From positions 1-64,000 of the forward strand of contig NZ_LQPI01000050.1 of NCBI RefSeq assembly GCF_002101775.1: DNA of 64,000 nucleotides. Reading direction: 5' to 3'. The notes beneath the pieces are model-generated. The model did no database searches. It was not told where the DNA came from and saw only the letters and a list, made by a program, of their open reading frames with translations. Source of the DNA: Mycolicibacter nonchromogenicus (GTDB lineage Bacteria; Actinomycetota; Actinomycetes; Mycobacteriales; Mycobacteriaceae). A program made the translations under genes and the position numbers. Of the stretch, positions 52,722-62,314 are shown piece by piece (positions within the stretch are counted from its first letter, which is position 1; every line of letters begins with the position of its first letter).

Positions 52722-52795
52722 GGGCCTATAGCTCAGGCGGTTAGAGCGCTTCGCTGATAACGAAGAGGTCGGAGGTTCGAGTCCTCCTAGGCCCA
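52722..52795 (+). tRNA. ileT: tRNA-Ile (GAT)
   Basis: 74 nt; acceptor arms GGGCCTA and TAGGCCC pair perfectly, D loop AGCTCAGGCGGTTAGAGC, anticodon GAT at 52756-52758, T arm GGAGGTTCGAGTCCTCC. No encoded CCA. Followed at once by tRNA-Ala, as downstream of gyrA in other mycobacteria. Confidence 0.97.
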
Positions 52796-52807
52796 CGAGT
52801 CCCACCA

Positions 52808-52880
52808 GGGGCCTTAGCTCAGTTGGTAGAGCGCTGCCTTTGCAAGGCAGATGTCAGGAGTTCGAATCTCCTAGGCTCCA
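52808..52880 (+). tRNA. alaT: tRNA-Ala (TGC)
   Basis: 73 nt; acceptor arms GGGGCCT and AGGCTCC (one G-U pair; the identity G-U is at the third pair), anticodon TGC at 52841-52843 in the stem CTGCC/GGCAG, T arm AGGAGTTCGAATCTCCT. No encoded CCA. Confidence 0.97.
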
Positions 52881-52913
52881 CAACGCGAACGCGTGAGCGT
52901 CGCCCTGCGTCTT

Positions 52914-53258
52914 TCAAACCTTGTGCTGTGCGTCCACACTCGGGGGGCGCGGCGATGCCTCCTGCGGCCGGTTCGACCGCCGGATCAACACCACCGCCGC
53001 TCCGCCCGCCAGCACTGCCGCACCGGCGGCCGCCACGAGCGCCCAGGATCGGAAGTGTCGGCGCGGGGCTTCAGCGACATGGGCGGGCAGTTGGCTCTCC
53101 CGATAAAGCCGGCGCAGTTCCACGGCCCCGCGGCGCACCGCGGCACCGCTGAGACCGGCGGCGCCACGCGCCACGTCCACCGGCCCGGCGGCGGTATGGG
53201 CCAGGCCCCGTGTCAGGCGCTCGCGGTGGGTCAACGGGGTCTCGGTCGCCAGGGGCAT
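52914..53258 (-). CDS. cwsA: Cell-wall synthesis protein CwsA (Rv0008c)
   Basis: 114 aa single-pass membrane protein. A basic N-terminal region ([23 protein letters not shown]), a helix near the C-terminus ([21 protein letters not shown]) and a short tail. CwsA interacts with CrgA and Wag31 and helps place wall synthesis; crgA is 1.2 kb away in this window. A TAGCGT -10 element ends 7 nt before the ATG, so the transcript is probably leaderless. Divergent from ppiA. Confidence 0.85.
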   Translation of the reverse strand: MPLATETPLTHRERLTRGLAHTAAGPVDVARGAAGLSGAAVRRGAVELRRLYRESQLPAHVAEAPRRHFRSWALVAAAGAAVLAGGAAVVLIRRSNRPQEASPRPPSVDAQHKV

Positions 53259-53265
53259 GGGCACA

Positions 53266-53271
53266 ACGCTA
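53266..53271 (-). promoter_or_regulatory. -10 element for cwsA (leaderless)
   Basis: TAGCGT on the minus strand, 7 nt before the ATG at 53258. Confidence 0.45.
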
Positions 53272-53298
53272 CCCGTGACGCAGCCCACCACGCCGCGA

Positions 53299-53847
53299 AT
53301 GGCAGACTGTGCTCCCATGACCTCCAGCTCCATTGCCACCGCAACTGCCACGCTGCACACCAACCGCGGCGACATCAAGATCGCGCTGTTCGGCAACCAC
53401 GCCCCCAAGACCGTCGCCAACTTCGTCGGCCTGGCTCAGGGCACCAAGGAGTACTCCACCACCAACGCCTCGGGCGGCTCGTCGGGGCCGTTCTACGACG
53501 GCGCGGTCTTCCACCGGGTGATCAGCGGCTTCATGATCCAGGGCGGCGACCCGACCGGTACCGGTCGCGGCGGGCCCGGCTACAAGTTCGAGGATGAGTT
53601 CCACCCCGAGCTGGTGTTCGACAAGCCCTACCTGCTGGCTATGGCCAACGCCGGCCCCGGCACCAACGGCTCGCAGTTCTTCATCACCGTGGGCCAGACC
53701 CCGCACCTGAACCGCAAGCACACCATCTTCGGTGAGGTTGTGGACGCGGACTCGCAGGCCGTTGTGGACGCCATCGCCACCACCGCGACCGACCGGGCCG
53801 ACCGGCCCACCGAGCCCGTGGTGATCGAGTCGATCACCGTCTCCTGA
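53299..53847 (+). CDS. ppiA: Cyclophilin-type peptidyl-prolyl isomerase PpiA
   Basis: 182 aa from the ATG at 53299 (MADCAPMTS), exactly the length of M. tuberculosis PpiA and with its MADC opening; an ATG at 53317 would be 6 residues shorter. Cyclophilin motifs: [25 protein letters not shown] in outline, [12 protein letters not shown], and [11 protein letters not shown]. No signal peptide; cytoplasmic proline isomerase, probable folding helper. Confidence 0.95.
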   Translation: MADCAPMTSSSIATATATLHTNRGDIKIALFGNHAPKTVANFVGLAQGTKEYSTTNASGGSSGPFYDGAVFHRVISGFMIQGGDPTGTGRGGPGYKFEDEFHPELVFDKPYLLAMANAGPGTNGSQFFITVGQTPHLNRKHTIFGEVVDADSQAVVDAIATTATDRADRPTEPVVIESITVS

Positions 53848-53856
53848 GCAGGGTGC

Positions 53857-54288
53857 TCAGCGGCCGGTGTAGCCGGCCGCTGACAGCACCGTGAACACCT
53901 CGCGCGGGTCGGTTCCCAGATCCCACCGCGACAGGACCACCATGTCGTCGTCGAGGGTCTCGATCTCCAGCAGCCGGTGCTTGCGCCCGATGCGCTGATA
54001 CTCCGTGACCCGAAGCCGCGCCACGCTGCCCGGGGTCAGCACCCGGGTGCGCCACCAACCGCGCACCGCCAGGCCGTCGAACGTCAGCGCCAGCTTGGGC
54101 CGGGCCCGCCAGGACAACCCGGCAAACACCAACAGGCCGATCCCGGCGATCCCGGCCAGGATGCGTCCGGGCGTATCTGTGGCGATCGTCACAGCGCACA
54201 CCGCCAACACCACCCCGGCGATGGCGCAGCCGGCGATACCGCCGGGCGCCGGCGACCACTCCGTCTGCCCGTGTTCGTCTTGAGTCAT
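53857..54288 (-). CDS. PH-domain membrane protein (Rv0010c family)
   Basis: 143 aa. Two adjacent membrane helices at residues about 17-37 (GGIAGCAIAGVVLAVCAVTIA) and 43-60 (ILAGIAGIGLLVFAG), then a bacterial PH-like domain (LALTFDGLAVRGWWRTRVLTPGSVARLRVTEY onward, read in parts) with a conserved Trp. Function unknown. A perfect DnaA box and an 18-bp palindrome lie 35-70 nt upstream of the start, so its expression may be linked to replication or an unidentified regulator. Confidence 0.85.
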   Translation of the reverse strand: MTQDEHGQTEWSPAPGGIAGCAIAGVVLAVCAVTIATDTPGRILAGIAGIGLLVFAGLSWRARPKLALTFDGLAVRGWWRTRVLTPGSVARLRVTEYQRIGRKHRLLEIETLDDDMVVLSRWDLGTDPREVFTVLSAAGYTGR

Positions 54289-54322
54289 ATCGACCTGCGG
54301 ATTTCGAAGTTATCTACAGGAG

Positions 54323-54331
54323 TTGTCCACA
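54323..54331 (+). promoter_or_regulatory. Perfect DnaA box upstream of the PH-domain gene
   Basis: TTGTCCACA, matching the mycobacterial DnaA box consensus TT(G/C)TCCACA at all nine positions. It lies outside oriC, about 35 nt before the PH-domain start. Confidence 0.6.
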
Positions 54332-54340
54332 GTGGGGATA

Positions 54341-54358
54341 AATCACATCGATGTGATT
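54341..54358. promoter_or_regulatory. 18-bp perfect palindrome (candidate operator)
   Basis: AATCACATCGATGTGATT is its own reverse complement over 18 bp. It is 9 bp from the DnaA box and about 52 nt from the PH-domain ATG, and also lies beyond the end of crgA. Looks like a site for a dimeric regulator; which one is unknown. Confidence 0.65.
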
Positions 54359-54429
54359 GAGTCACGCCACAGCGCATCAGCCGGCATCGGCCGCGGCCCG
54401 ACATCGCCGAAATACCGCGTCTGTGCTGC

Positions 54430-54714
54430 TCAGTGCCAGCGCATGGTGAGTAGTAGCCCGCTGATCATGAAGGCAAACGCGATGGCGTAGTTCCACGGGC
54501 CCAGGTTAGCCATCCAGTCCAGGACCGCGGGAGCGTCCAGCCCGGTGGCACCCAACTGGTACACCATCAGCCACACCAGCCCGAGGAGCATCAGCCCCAG
54601 GAACAGTGCGACAAACCATCCGCTCGATGGGCCGCCGGTGACCTTGACCGGGGTACGGCTCACCGACGACGGGGTGAAGGGGGTGATCTTCTTGCGAACC
54701 TTGGACTTGGGCAT
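54430..54714 (-). CDS. crgA: Cell-division protein CrgA
   Basis: 94 aa. Two membrane helices (residues about 30-52, [22 protein letters not shown]; about 68-90, [18 protein letters not shown]) after a basic start (MPKSKVRKK). The family pattern ends in MRWH. CrgA recruits FtsI, CwsA and other divisome parts. It is divergent from the DUF881 gene. Confidence 0.95.
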   Translation of the reverse strand: MPKSKVRKKITPFTPSSVSRTPVKVTGGPSSGWFVALFLGLMLLGLVWLMVYQLGATGLDAPAVLDWMANLGPWNYAIAFAFMISGLLLTMRWH

Positions 54715-54806
54715 CGGTACCTCGGGAAAGTGCGCCGTGAAGCTGCGAGTATGGGTCGGTACGAGATTAGCCCAGCAGGACCGACCAGCCGAGAACGGGA
54801 GAGCCG

Positions 54807-55568
54807 ATGCAGCAGATGGAGCAGCCGTCTCCTCGCCGCCGCTCCCCCTGGCAGATCGGAGTCCCGCTGGTCTGTCTGCTGGCGGGGCTGCTGCTGGCGG
54901 CCACCCACGGGGTCTCCGGCGGCAAGGAGATCCGGCGCGGAGATGCTCCCCGCCTGGTCGATCTGGTCCGCGCGACCCAGGCCACGGTGGAAGATCTCAC
55001 CGCCCAGCGTGACGCGCTGGCCACCGCGGTGGGCTCCGTACACGGCCGGGGATCCGGGGTCGCGCTGTCGGCCATGCGCAAGCGCAGCGAGGAACTCATT
55101 GAGGCCGCGGGACTGGAGGCCATGCACGGACCGGGTCTGGTGGTGACCCTCACCGATGCCCAGCGCGACGCCAACGGCCGATTCCCCCGCGACGCCTCCC
55201 CCGACGACCTGGTGGTGCACCAGCAGGACATCTCCGCCGTGCTCAACGCACTGTGGAGCGCCGGCGCCGAAGCGGTGCAGATGCAGGACCAACGGATCAC
55301 CGCGGCCTCGGCGCCGCGCTGCGTGGGCAACACCCTGCTGTTGGACGGCCGGACCTACAGCCCGCCCTACGTGGTGACCGCGATCGGTGACCCGGCCGCG
55401 ATGCAGGCCGCCCTGGCCGCCGATCCCCTAATCAACATCTACAAGCAGTACGTGATCCGGTTCGGCCTGGGCTACACCGAGCAGGTCGGTACCGACCTGC
55501 AGGTCGCCGAGACGCCGGCCGTCGCCCGGATGCGTTACGCCGTGCCGGCCGGCCCCGTCGACTACTGA
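54807..55568 (+). CDS. DUF881 exported/membrane-anchored protein (Rv0012 family)
   Basis: 253 aa. One N-terminal membrane helix (residues about 13-35, [21 protein letters not shown]), a short coiled region ([22 protein letters not shown]), and the DUF881 domain ([43 protein letters not shown] in part). DUF881 proteins are common near division genes in gram-positive bacteria; the function is unknown. Start behind CGGGAGAG. The next gene begins 38 nt after its stop. Confidence 0.88.
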   Translation: MQQMEQPSPRRRSPWQIGVPLVCLLAGLLLAATHGVSGGKEIRRGDAPRLVDLVRATQATVEDLTAQRDALATAVGSVHGRGSGVALSAMRKRSEELIEAAGLEAMHGPGLVVTLTDAQRDANGRFPRDASPDDLVVHQQDISAVLNALWSAGAEAVQMQDQRITAASAPRCVGNTLLLDGRTYSPPYVVTAIGDPAAMQAALAADPLINIYKQYVIRFGLGYTEQVGTDLQVAETPAVARMRYAVPAGPVDY

Positions 55569-55593
55569 CACAGTTGGCGCCGGCGCGCGGCGG

Positions 55594-55599
55594 TAGCCT
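55594..55599 (+). promoter_or_regulatory. -10 element for trpG/pabA (leaderless)
   Basis: TAGCCT, 7 nt before the GTG at 55607. Confidence 0.45.
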
Positions 55600-55606
55600 G
55601 TTGGTC

Positions 55607-56275
55607 GTGCGGATCCTCGTCGTCGACAATTACGACAGCTTTGTGTTCAACCTGGTCCAGTATCTGGGCCAGCTGGGTGTGCAGGCTGCCGTCTGGCGCA
55701 ACGACGACGCCCGCCTCGCCGACCCCGCCGCTGCCGTGGCCGACTTCGACGGCGTGCTGCTGAGCCCCGGACCGGGGACACCGGAACGTGCCGGCGCCTC
55801 GATCGCCTTGGTCGGCGCCTGCGCGGCCGCGGGGATTCCCGTGCTGGGGGTCTGCCTGGGACACCAGGCGATCGGCGTCGCATTCGGCGGCACCGTGGGC
55901 CGGGCGCCCGAGCTGCTGCACGGCAAGACCAGCACGGTGTTCCACACCGACGCCGGGGTGCTCAAGGGTCTGCCGGACCCGTTCACGGCCACCCGCTACC
56001 ACTCCCTGACGATCCTGCCCGAGACGCTGCCCCCCGTCCTGGAGGCGACGGCCCGCACCCGCAGCGGGGTGATCATGGCGGTGCGGCACACCGAGCTGCC
56101 CATCCACGGGGTGCAGTTCCACCCGGAGTCCATCCTCACCGAGGGCGGGCACCGGATGCTGGCCAACTGGCTGGGTTACTGCGGCTACACCTGTGACGAC
56201 GCCTTGGTGCGCCGGCTGGAGGCGGAGATCTCCGCGACGGTGCAGAACGCCCGCCCGCCCGCTCCCGTTCCGTAG
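55607..56275 (+). CDS. trpG: Glutamine amidotransferase, anthranilate/aminodeoxychorismate synthase component II
   Basis: 222 aa class I glutamine amidotransferase. Catalytic Cys in GVCLGHQAIG, His-Glu in VQFHPESILTEGG, N-terminal VVDNYDSFVFNLVQYL. It supplies ammonia to chorismate-using partners and is likely shared between tryptophan (TrpE) and folate (PabB) synthesis, since no partner gene is adjacent. The GTG at 55607 is supported by the -10 element. Its stop abuts the pknB stop with no gap. Confidence 0.93.
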   Translation: MRILVVDNYDSFVFNLVQYLGQLGVQAAVWRNDDARLADPAAAVADFDGVLLSPGPGTPERAGASIALVGACAAAGIPVLGVCLGHQAIGVAFGGTVGRAPELLHGKTSTVFHTDAGVLKGLPDPFTATRYHSLTILPETLPPVLEATARTRSGVIMAVRHTELPIHGVQFHPESILTEGGHRMLANWLGYCGYTCDDALVRRLEAEISATVQNARPPAPVP

Positions 56276-58150
56276 CTACTGGCCGAAACGCAGCGTGATG
56301 TTGCCGTCGGTGTTCACACCCTGGCCGGCCGCCGGGCTCTGGTAGAGCACCCGGTTGTGCCCGGAGCCGCCGCCGTCGATGTCGGCGCCCTTGACCAGCA
56401 CTCCGGTCCAGCCCAGCGCCCGCAGCTGCGGTTCGGCGTCGGTCCAGAACATGCCGGTCAGATCGGGCATCACAAACTGGTTGCCCCGGGACACCCGCAG
56501 CTCGATCACCGCGTCGAGGGGCGCCGTCTCACCACTGGGCGGGCTGGTGGCGATCACCTCACCGGCCGGACGCGGACTGTCCGCCGTGACCTCGGTGATC
56601 TTGGTGAAGCCGTAGACGGCCAGGTTCTTCTGCGCCAGCTCCACCGGCTGGCCGGTGACGTCGGGCACGGGCTTGGTGGCCGGGCCGCTGCCGATCACGA
56701 TGATGATCTCGTTGGTGACCGCGGTGGTCTGATTCGCCGGCGGGTTGGTGCCCACCACTTTGTCTTTGAGTTCCGGGGTGGACGGCGAGTCGACCTGCTT
56801 GAACTTGCCGAATCCGGCGGCGGTCAGCTTCTTGACCGCGTCGGCGTAGCTCAGGGTCGCCACGTCGGGAACCTGGCGCTGTTCCGGCCCGTAAGACACT
56901 TCGACGGTGATCCTGTCGCCCTTGTTCGCCGGGGCGCCGGCGGGCGGGTCGGTGCCGATCACGTGGTCGGGTGGGACGGTGGAGTCGGCGCGCTGCTCGG
57001 TGCGGGTCTTGAAGCCCTTGTTCTGCAGCTCGGCGACCGCGTCGACCGACGCATATCCGCTGACGTCGGGAACCTGAATCTGGTGGGTGCGGCCGCCGAA
57101 CGCGTTGATCGACACCGTGACGATCACGGTCAGCACGGCGAGCACGATCGCCGCGATCAGCCAGCGGCCCACCGACCCCGGCCGCTCATGGCCGAAGTCG
57201 AGTTCCTGGCGGGGCAGCGGGTCGGTGTGCGCGCCGGAGCCGTCGCCGGGGCGCGGCGTCATGATCGAGGCGCGTTCGGCCTCGGTGAGCACCCGAGGAG
57301 CTTCGGGCGTCTCACCGTTGTGGACCCGCACCAGATCGGCGCGCATCTCCGCGGCGGTCTGGTAACGGTTGTCCGGGTTCTTCGCCAGCGCCTTGAGCAC
57401 CACGGCGTCCAGATCGGGAGGCAGGCCCGGGAGCCGCTGCGACGGAGGCACCGGGTCTTCGCGGACGTGCTGGTAGGCCACCGCCACCGGCGAGTCGCCC
57501 ACGAAAGGCGGGTCGCCGGTGAGGATTTCGTACAGCACGCAGCCCAGTGAGTAGACGTCGGAACGCGCATCGACGGTGTCGCCGCGAGCCTGTTCGGGTG
57601 ACAGGTACTGGGCGGTGCCGATCACGGCGGCGGTCTGGGTGACGCTGTTGCCGGCGTCGGCGACGGCACGCGCGATGCCGAAGTCCATGACCTTCACCGC
57701 GTTGTGCTCGTCGATCATGATGTTGGCCGGTTTGACGTCGCGGTGGATGATGCCGTGCTGGTGGCTGAAATGCAGCGCCTGGCAGGCGTCCGCGATCACC
57801 TCGATGGCGCGGATCGGCGGCATCGGGCCGTCGTTGTGCACGATGTCGCGCAGCGTGACGCCCTCCACCAGCTCCATCACGATGTAGGGCAGCGGGCCGG
57901 CCGGAGTGTCGGCTTCACCGGTGTCGTAGACGGCCACGATCGCCGGGTGGTTCAGCGCAGCGGCGTTCTGGGCCTCGCGCCGGAAACGCAGGTAGAAGCT
58001 GGGGTCGCGGGCTAGGTCGGCGCGCAGCACCTTCACCGCCACCTCGCGATGCAGCCGGGTGTCGACGGCGCGGTGTACCTCCGACATCCCGCCGAAGCCG
58101 AGGATCTCGCCGAGTTCGTAGCGGTCGGAAAGCCGCTGAGGCGTGGTCAC
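56276..58150 (-). CDS. pknB: Serine/threonine protein kinase PknB
   Basis: 624 aa. Hanks kinase domain at 1-280: G-loop GFGGMSEV, Lys in [23 protein letters not shown], and an activation loop with [21 protein letters not shown] juxtamembrane linker and one helix (about 330-352, [19 protein letters not shown]) lead to four extracellular PASTA repeats (for example [26 protein letters not shown]). It senses muropeptides/lipid II and phosphorylates CwlM, MurJ and GarA. GTG start overlapping pknA by 4 nt. Confidence 0.98.
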   Translation of the reverse strand: MTTPQRLSDRYELGEILGFGGMSEVHRAVDTRLHREVAVKVLRADLARDPSFYLRFRREAQNAAALNHPAIVAVYDTGEADTPAGPLPYIVMELVEGVTLRDIVHNDGPMPPIRAIEVIADACQALHFSHQHGIIHRDVKPANIMIDEHNAVKVMDFGIARAVADAGNSVTQTAAVIGTAQYLSPEQARGDTVDARSDVYSLGCVLYEILTGDPPFVGDSPVAVAYQHVREDPVPPSQRLPGLPPDLDAVVLKALAKNPDNRYQTAAEMRADLVRVHNGETPEAPRVLTEAERASIMTPRPGDGSGAHTDPLPRQELDFGHERPGSVGRWLIAAIVLAVLTVIVTVSINAFGGRTHQIQVPDVSGYASVDAVAELQNKGFKTRTEQRADSTVPPDHVIGTDPPAGAPANKGDRITVEVSYGPEQRQVPDVATLSYADAVKKLTAAGFGKFKQVDSPSTPELKDKVVGTNPPANQTTAVTNEIIIVIGSGPATKPVPDVTGQPVELAQKNLAVYGFTKITEVTADSPRPAGEVIATSPPSGETAPLDAVIELRVSRGNQFVMPDLTGMFWTDAEPQLRALGWTGVLVKGADIDGGGSGHNRVLYQSPAAGQGVNTDGNITLRFGQ

Positions 58151-59376
58151 GGCGACGTCCTCTGCCAAGTCCACCCCGACGAGTGCGCGGGCGGTGGCTC
58201 CGATGGTTCCGGGGCGGGCGAGCTGGTCAGCGGTGCCCCGGTGTCGGTGACGGTGGCCGGCGCCAGCGAGCCTCCCGGGCTCTTGGCGTTGACCACGATC
58301 AGCACCGCGATGATGATCGCCAGCGTGCCGAGCACGCCGGCCGCCCACAGCAGTGCGCGCTGCCCGGCGGTGAAGGTGCGCCGCGGTGGGGGCGTGCGAT
58401 GGTTGCCGCTGGGCCGGGCCCGGCGTGCCGCGGTGGCCCGGGCCGACACGGGTGCGGCGGCGCGGGTGGCGGTGACGCCCGATGGGATGGCCGACGGGGC
58501 GGCGCGTCCGGCCGGCAGCGCCTGGCTGGGCCGGGTGGGCCGGCGCCCGGATCGCACCGCGGCCACCGAGTCGGCGAACGGGCCGCCACTGCGGTAGCGC
58601 ATGCTCGGGTTCTTGGCCAGCGTGATCTCGATCAGTTCCCGCACGTTGGGCGGCAACTCCGCCGGCAGCGGCGGAGGCGGCTCCTTGATGTGTTTCATCG
58701 CGACGGTCAGCGCACCGTCGCCGGTGAACGGCCGACGGCCGGAGAGCACCTCGTAGCCCACCACACCCAGCGAGTACACGTCACTGGCTGCGGTGGCGTC
58801 TTGACCAAGCGCCTGTTCCGGGGCGATGTACTGGGCGGTGCCCATCACCATGCCGGTCTGGGTGACCGGGGCGGCGTCGACGGCCTTGGCGATACCGAAG
58901 TCGGTGATCTTCACCTGGCCGGTGGGCGTGATCATGATGTTGCCGGGCTTGACGTCACGGTGCACCAGCCCGGTGCTGTGCGCCACCTGCAGTGCGCGCC
59001 CGGTCTGCTCCAGCATGTCCAGGGCGTGCCGCAGCGACAACCGCCCGGTCCTCTTGAGCACAGAGTTCAGCGGCTCACCGTTGACCAACTCCATCACCAG
59101 GAACGCGGTGCGGCCCTCGCCGTCCAGTTCGGTCTCGCCGTAGTCGTGCACGCTGGCGATGCCCGGGTGGTTGAGCATCGCGGTGTTGCGTGCCTCGGCG
59201 CGGAACCGCTCGATGAACTCCGGGTCCGAGGAGAACTCCGGCTTGAGCACCTTGACCGCGACCCGGCGACCCAGCCGATTGTCGACGGCCTCCCACACCT
59301 GACCCATACCGCCCGTGGCGATGAGCCGCTGCAACCGATAACGCCCGGCCAGTGCCGCGCCGACCTGGGGACTCAT
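58147..59376 (-). CDS. pknA: Serine/threonine protein kinase PknA
   Basis: 409 aa. Kinase domain at 1-275: [32 protein letters not shown], activation loop [19 protein letters not shown] proline/alanine-rich linker, a membrane helix (about 335-357, [19 protein letters not shown]) and a short extracytoplasmic tail without PASTA repeats. It acts with PknB in growth and shape control. ATGA overlap with pbpA upstream and GTGA with pknB downstream. Confidence 0.97.
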   Translation of the reverse strand: MSPQVGAALAGRYRLQRLIATGGMGQVWEAVDNRLGRRVAVKVLKPEFSSDPEFIERFRAEARNTAMLNHPGIASVHDYGETELDGEGRTAFLVMELVNGEPLNSVLKRTGRLSLRHALDMLEQTGRALQVAHSTGLVHRDVKPGNIMITPTGQVKITDFGIAKAVDAAPVTQTGMVMGTAQYIAPEQALGQDATAASDVYSLGVVGYEVLSGRRPFTGDGALTVAMKHIKEPPPPLPAELPPNVRELIEITLAKNPSMRYRSGGPFADSVAAVRSGRRPTRPSQALPAGRAAPSAIPSGVTATRAAAPVSARATAARRARPSGNHRTPPPRRTFTAGQRALLWAAGVLGTLAIIIAVLIVVNAKSPGGSLAPATVTDTGAPLTSSPAPEPSEPPPAHSSGWTWQRTSP

Positions 59377-60854
59377 GAGCTCCCCTGCAGGGCTGCTTGG
59401 ATGACGGCGCGCCCGATCGGTGCGGCCAGGGCACCGCCGGTGGCTGCCAAGCGGTCGCCGCCGCCTTCGACCACGACGGCAACGGCCACTTTCGGGGCGT
59501 TGGCCGGGGCAAAGGCGATGTACCACGCGTGCGGCGGGGTGTTCCGCGGATCGGGACCGTGTTCGGCGGTACCGGTCTTCGACGCGATCTGTACGCCCGG
59601 GATGGCCCCCTCCTGCTGGGTCATTCTTTCGGCGTCGATCATTAGTTCAGTTAGCTTAGCCGCGACCTGCGAGGACACTGCACGCTGCTGCTCGTGCGGT
59701 TGGGTGGTGGCGATACCCGCCAGGTCCGGCCCCTCCAGACCGTCGACCAGGTACGGCTGCATCGCCATGCCGCCGTTGGCGATGGCCGCGGCGACCATCG
59801 CATTCGTCAACGGGGTGATCGCGACATCCTTCTGGCCGATGCTGGTCATGCCGAGGGCGGCCGCGTCGCCGATCCGGCCGACGGTGGATTCGGCGACCTG
59901 CAGCGGGATCGGTTCGGGGGTGGTGTCCAGCCCGAACCCCTGGGCAGTGCTGCGCAGAGCGTCCACGCCGGTACGAATACCCAACTGAACGAACGCGGTG
60001 TTGCAGGAACGAGCGAACGCCACCCGCAGGGGAACGGTCTGCTCATTGGTGCCCTCGCAGGTGGTGCCGCCGTAGTTCTCCAGCGTGACCGTGCTGTCGG
60101 GCAGCGCGATGCGCGCCGCGTTGGTGAGCGGCTCGTTCTCGTTGACGCCGGCCTGCAGCGCCGCAGCTGTGGTGATCACCTTGAACGTCGAGCCCGGGGG
60201 GTAGGTCTCGCTGATGGCCCGGTTGGTCAATGGTGAGGCGGGGTCATCACGCAGTTGTTGCCAAGCCTGCCCCTGCTGGGCCGAGTCGTGCGAGGACAGC
60301 AGGTTGGGGTCATACGACGGCGCCGACACCATCGCCAGGATCTTGCCGGTGCTGGGCTCCACGGCCACCACCGCGCCGCGGCAGCCGCCGGTGCAGCCCT
60401 TCTGCATGGCCTCCCAGCCGGCCTGCTGCACCCGGGGCCGGATCGTGGTCTCGACCGTGCCGCCGCGGGGGCTGCGGCCGGTGAAGAAGTCGGCCAACCG
60501 CAGGCCGAACAACCGCGGATCAGAGCCGTTGAGCACGGTGTCCTCGGCGCGCTCGAGGCCGCTGCTGGAGTAGCGCAGCGAGTAGAACCCGGTGACCGGG
60601 GCATAGACCTCCGGGTCGGGGTAGATGCGCTGGTACTTGATCCGGTCGTCGGTCGCCACCGAGTAGGCCAACAGCTGGCCGGCGGCGGTGATCTGGCCGC
60701 GTTGCCGGGAGTATTCGTCGAGCAGCACCCGCTGGTTGCGCGGGTCGGCGCGCAGGCCGTCGGCGGCGAAGACCTGGGTCAGGGTGGCATTGCCCAACAG
60801 CAGCACGATCAGCGCCATCAGGGTCATGGTCACGCGACGCAGTGAGGTATTCAT
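59373..60854 (-). CDS. pbpA: Class B penicillin-binding protein PbpA
   Basis: 493 aa transpeptidase. N-terminal membrane anchor ([21 protein letters not shown]), a pedestal domain, then the active-site motifs STFK ([12 protein letters not shown]), SCN (ARSCNTAF) and KTG ([10 protein letters not shown]). It pairs with the SEDS polymerase RodA encoded just upstream and is needed for division in M. smegmatis. All junctions in the operon are 4-nt overlaps. Confidence 0.97.
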   Translation of the reverse strand: MNTSLRRVTMTLMALIVLLLGNATLTQVFAADGLRADPRNQRVLLDEYSRQRGQITAAGQLLAYSVATDDRIKYQRIYPDPEVYAPVTGFYSLRYSSSGLERAEDTVLNGSDPRLFGLRLADFFTGRSPRGGTVETTIRPRVQQAGWEAMQKGCTGGCRGAVVAVEPSTGKILAMVSAPSYDPNLLSSHDSAQQGQAWQQLRDDPASPLTNRAISETYPPGSTFKVITTAAALQAGVNENEPLTNAARIALPDSTVTLENYGGTTCEGTNEQTVPLRVAFARSCNTAFVQLGIRTGVDALRSTAQGFGLDTTPEPIPLQVAESTVGRIGDAAALGMTSIGQKDVAITPLTNAMVAAAIANGGMAMQPYLVDGLEGPDLAGIATTQPHEQQRAVSSQVAAKLTELMIDAERMTQQEGAIPGVQIASKTGTAEHGPDPRNTPPHAWYIAFAPANAPKVAVAVVVEGGGDRLAATGGALAAPIGRAVIQAALQGSS

Positions 60855-62314
60855 ACGCGCTCGATCACCGCCGTGCCGGTGTCGCCCATCGGAGCCGGAC
60901 GCACCGGGTGGGTGCTCAGCGGACGGCGGGCCGCGTGCGAGACGCGCAGCACGATCGCCAGCAGCACATAGTTGGCCAGTAACGACGAACCGCCATAGGA
61001 CAGCCACGGCGTGGTGAGGCCGGTCAGCGGAATCAGCTTCGTCACGCCGCCGACCACGATGAACAGCTGAATGCCCAAGGTGGCGGCCAAACCGGCGGCC
61101 AACAGCTTTCCGAAGCTGTCGCGCACCGCGATGGCTGTCCGCATACCGCGCACGATCACGATGGTGTACAGGATCAGCACGCCGGCGAGCCCGACCAGAC
61201 CCAGTTCCTCACCGAACGCGGCGATGATGAAGTCCGTCGACGCCGCGGGCACATAACCGGGCTGGCCGTTGCCCAGCCCGGTGCCGAAGATGCCGCCGGT
61301 GGCGAAGCTGAACAGGGACTGCACCATCTGGTAGCCGGCACCTTCCGGGTCGGCGAAGGGGTCCAGCCAGGTCTGCACGCGCACCCGAACGTGGCTGAAC
61401 AGGAAGTAGGCGGCCGTGCTGCCAGCGATGAACAGCAGCAGGCCGATCACCATCCAGCTGAATCGGCGGGTGGCCAGGTAGACCACCACCAGGAACGACG
61501 TGTACAGCAGCAGCGAGGTGCCGAGGTCCTTCTCGAACGCCATGACGCCGACCGAGATCACCCAGGCGGCCAGCAGCGGCGCCAGGTCGCGGGGCCGGGG
61601 CAGGTTCATACCCAAGACGTGCTTGCCGGCGCTGGTGAACAGCCGGCGTTTGGACACCAGCACCGCGGCAAAGAAGATCAGCAACAAGATCTTGGAGAAT
61701 TCGGCGGGCTGAATGGAGAAGCCCGGCAACCGAATCCAGATCTTGGCGCCTTGGCTCTCGGACAGCGATGCGGGCAGCAGGGCGGGGATCACCAGCAGCA
61801 CCAGGCCGACCAGGCCGCAGATGTAGCCACTGCCGGCGAGCTGGCGGTGATCCTTGAGCGTCACCAGCACCAGGGCGAAGACGCCGACACCCACCAGGGT
61901 CCACAACATCTGCGCGCTGACGCCGGGACGAGCGTCGGCGCCGTCGATCGCGACCCCCAGGTCGATGCGGTGGATCATCACCAGCCCGAGGCCGTTGAGC
62001 AGGGCCACCACCGGCAGCAGCAGCGGGTCGGCATAACGTGCCGATCGCCGGATGACCAGGTGCGCGAAGCCGAACAGCATCAGAAAGGCGACCCCGTAAC
62101 CGACCAGGTCCCAGCGCAGGCCCTGCTCGTGACCGGCCTCGACGATCAGCATCGCCACCGCGACGATCACGGCGGCGAAGCACAACAGCAGCAGTTCGGC
62201 ATTACGTCGATCCGGCAGCGCCGGGGTCACCGACACCGGGGGCTGCGGCGCGGTGCTCACATCGCCCTGGTCTTGCCCATCGCCGCGCCCTGCCTCCTCC
62301 TCGACGCGGGTCAT
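60851..62314 (-). CDS. rodA: SEDS-family peptidoglycan polymerase RodA
   Basis: 487 aa with about 12 membrane segments after a short charged N-terminus. SEDS signature blocks: WIRLPGFSIQPAEFSKILLL, FEKDLGTSLLLY, and LTGLTTPWLSYGGSSLLANY. Polymerises glycan strands together with PbpA. The ATG at 62314 overlaps the pstP stop by 4 nt; the longer frame upstream lies inside pstP and is not used. Confidence 0.96.
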   Translation of the reverse strand: MTRVEEEAGRGDGQDQGDVSTAPQPPVSVTPALPDRRNAELLLLCFAAVIVAVAMLIVEAGHEQGLRWDLVGYGVAFLMLFGFAHLVIRRSARYADPLLLPVVALLNGLGLVMIHRIDLGVAIDGADARPGVSAQMLWTLVGVGVFALVLVTLKDHRQLAGSGYICGLVGLVLLVIPALLPASLSESQGAKIWIRLPGFSIQPAEFSKILLLIFFAAVLVSKRRLFTSAGKHVLGMNLPRPRDLAPLLAAWVISVGVMAFEKDLGTSLLLYTSFLVVVYLATRRFSWMVIGLLLFIAGSTAAYFLFSHVRVRVQTWLDPFADPEGAGYQMVQSLFSFATGGIFGTGLGNGQPGYVPAASTDFIIAAFGEELGLVGLAGVLILYTIVIVRGMRTAIAVRDSFGKLLAAGLAATLGIQLFIVVGGVTKLIPLTGLTTPWLSYGGSSLLANYVLLAIVLRVSHAARRPLSTHPVRPAPMGDTGTAVIERV

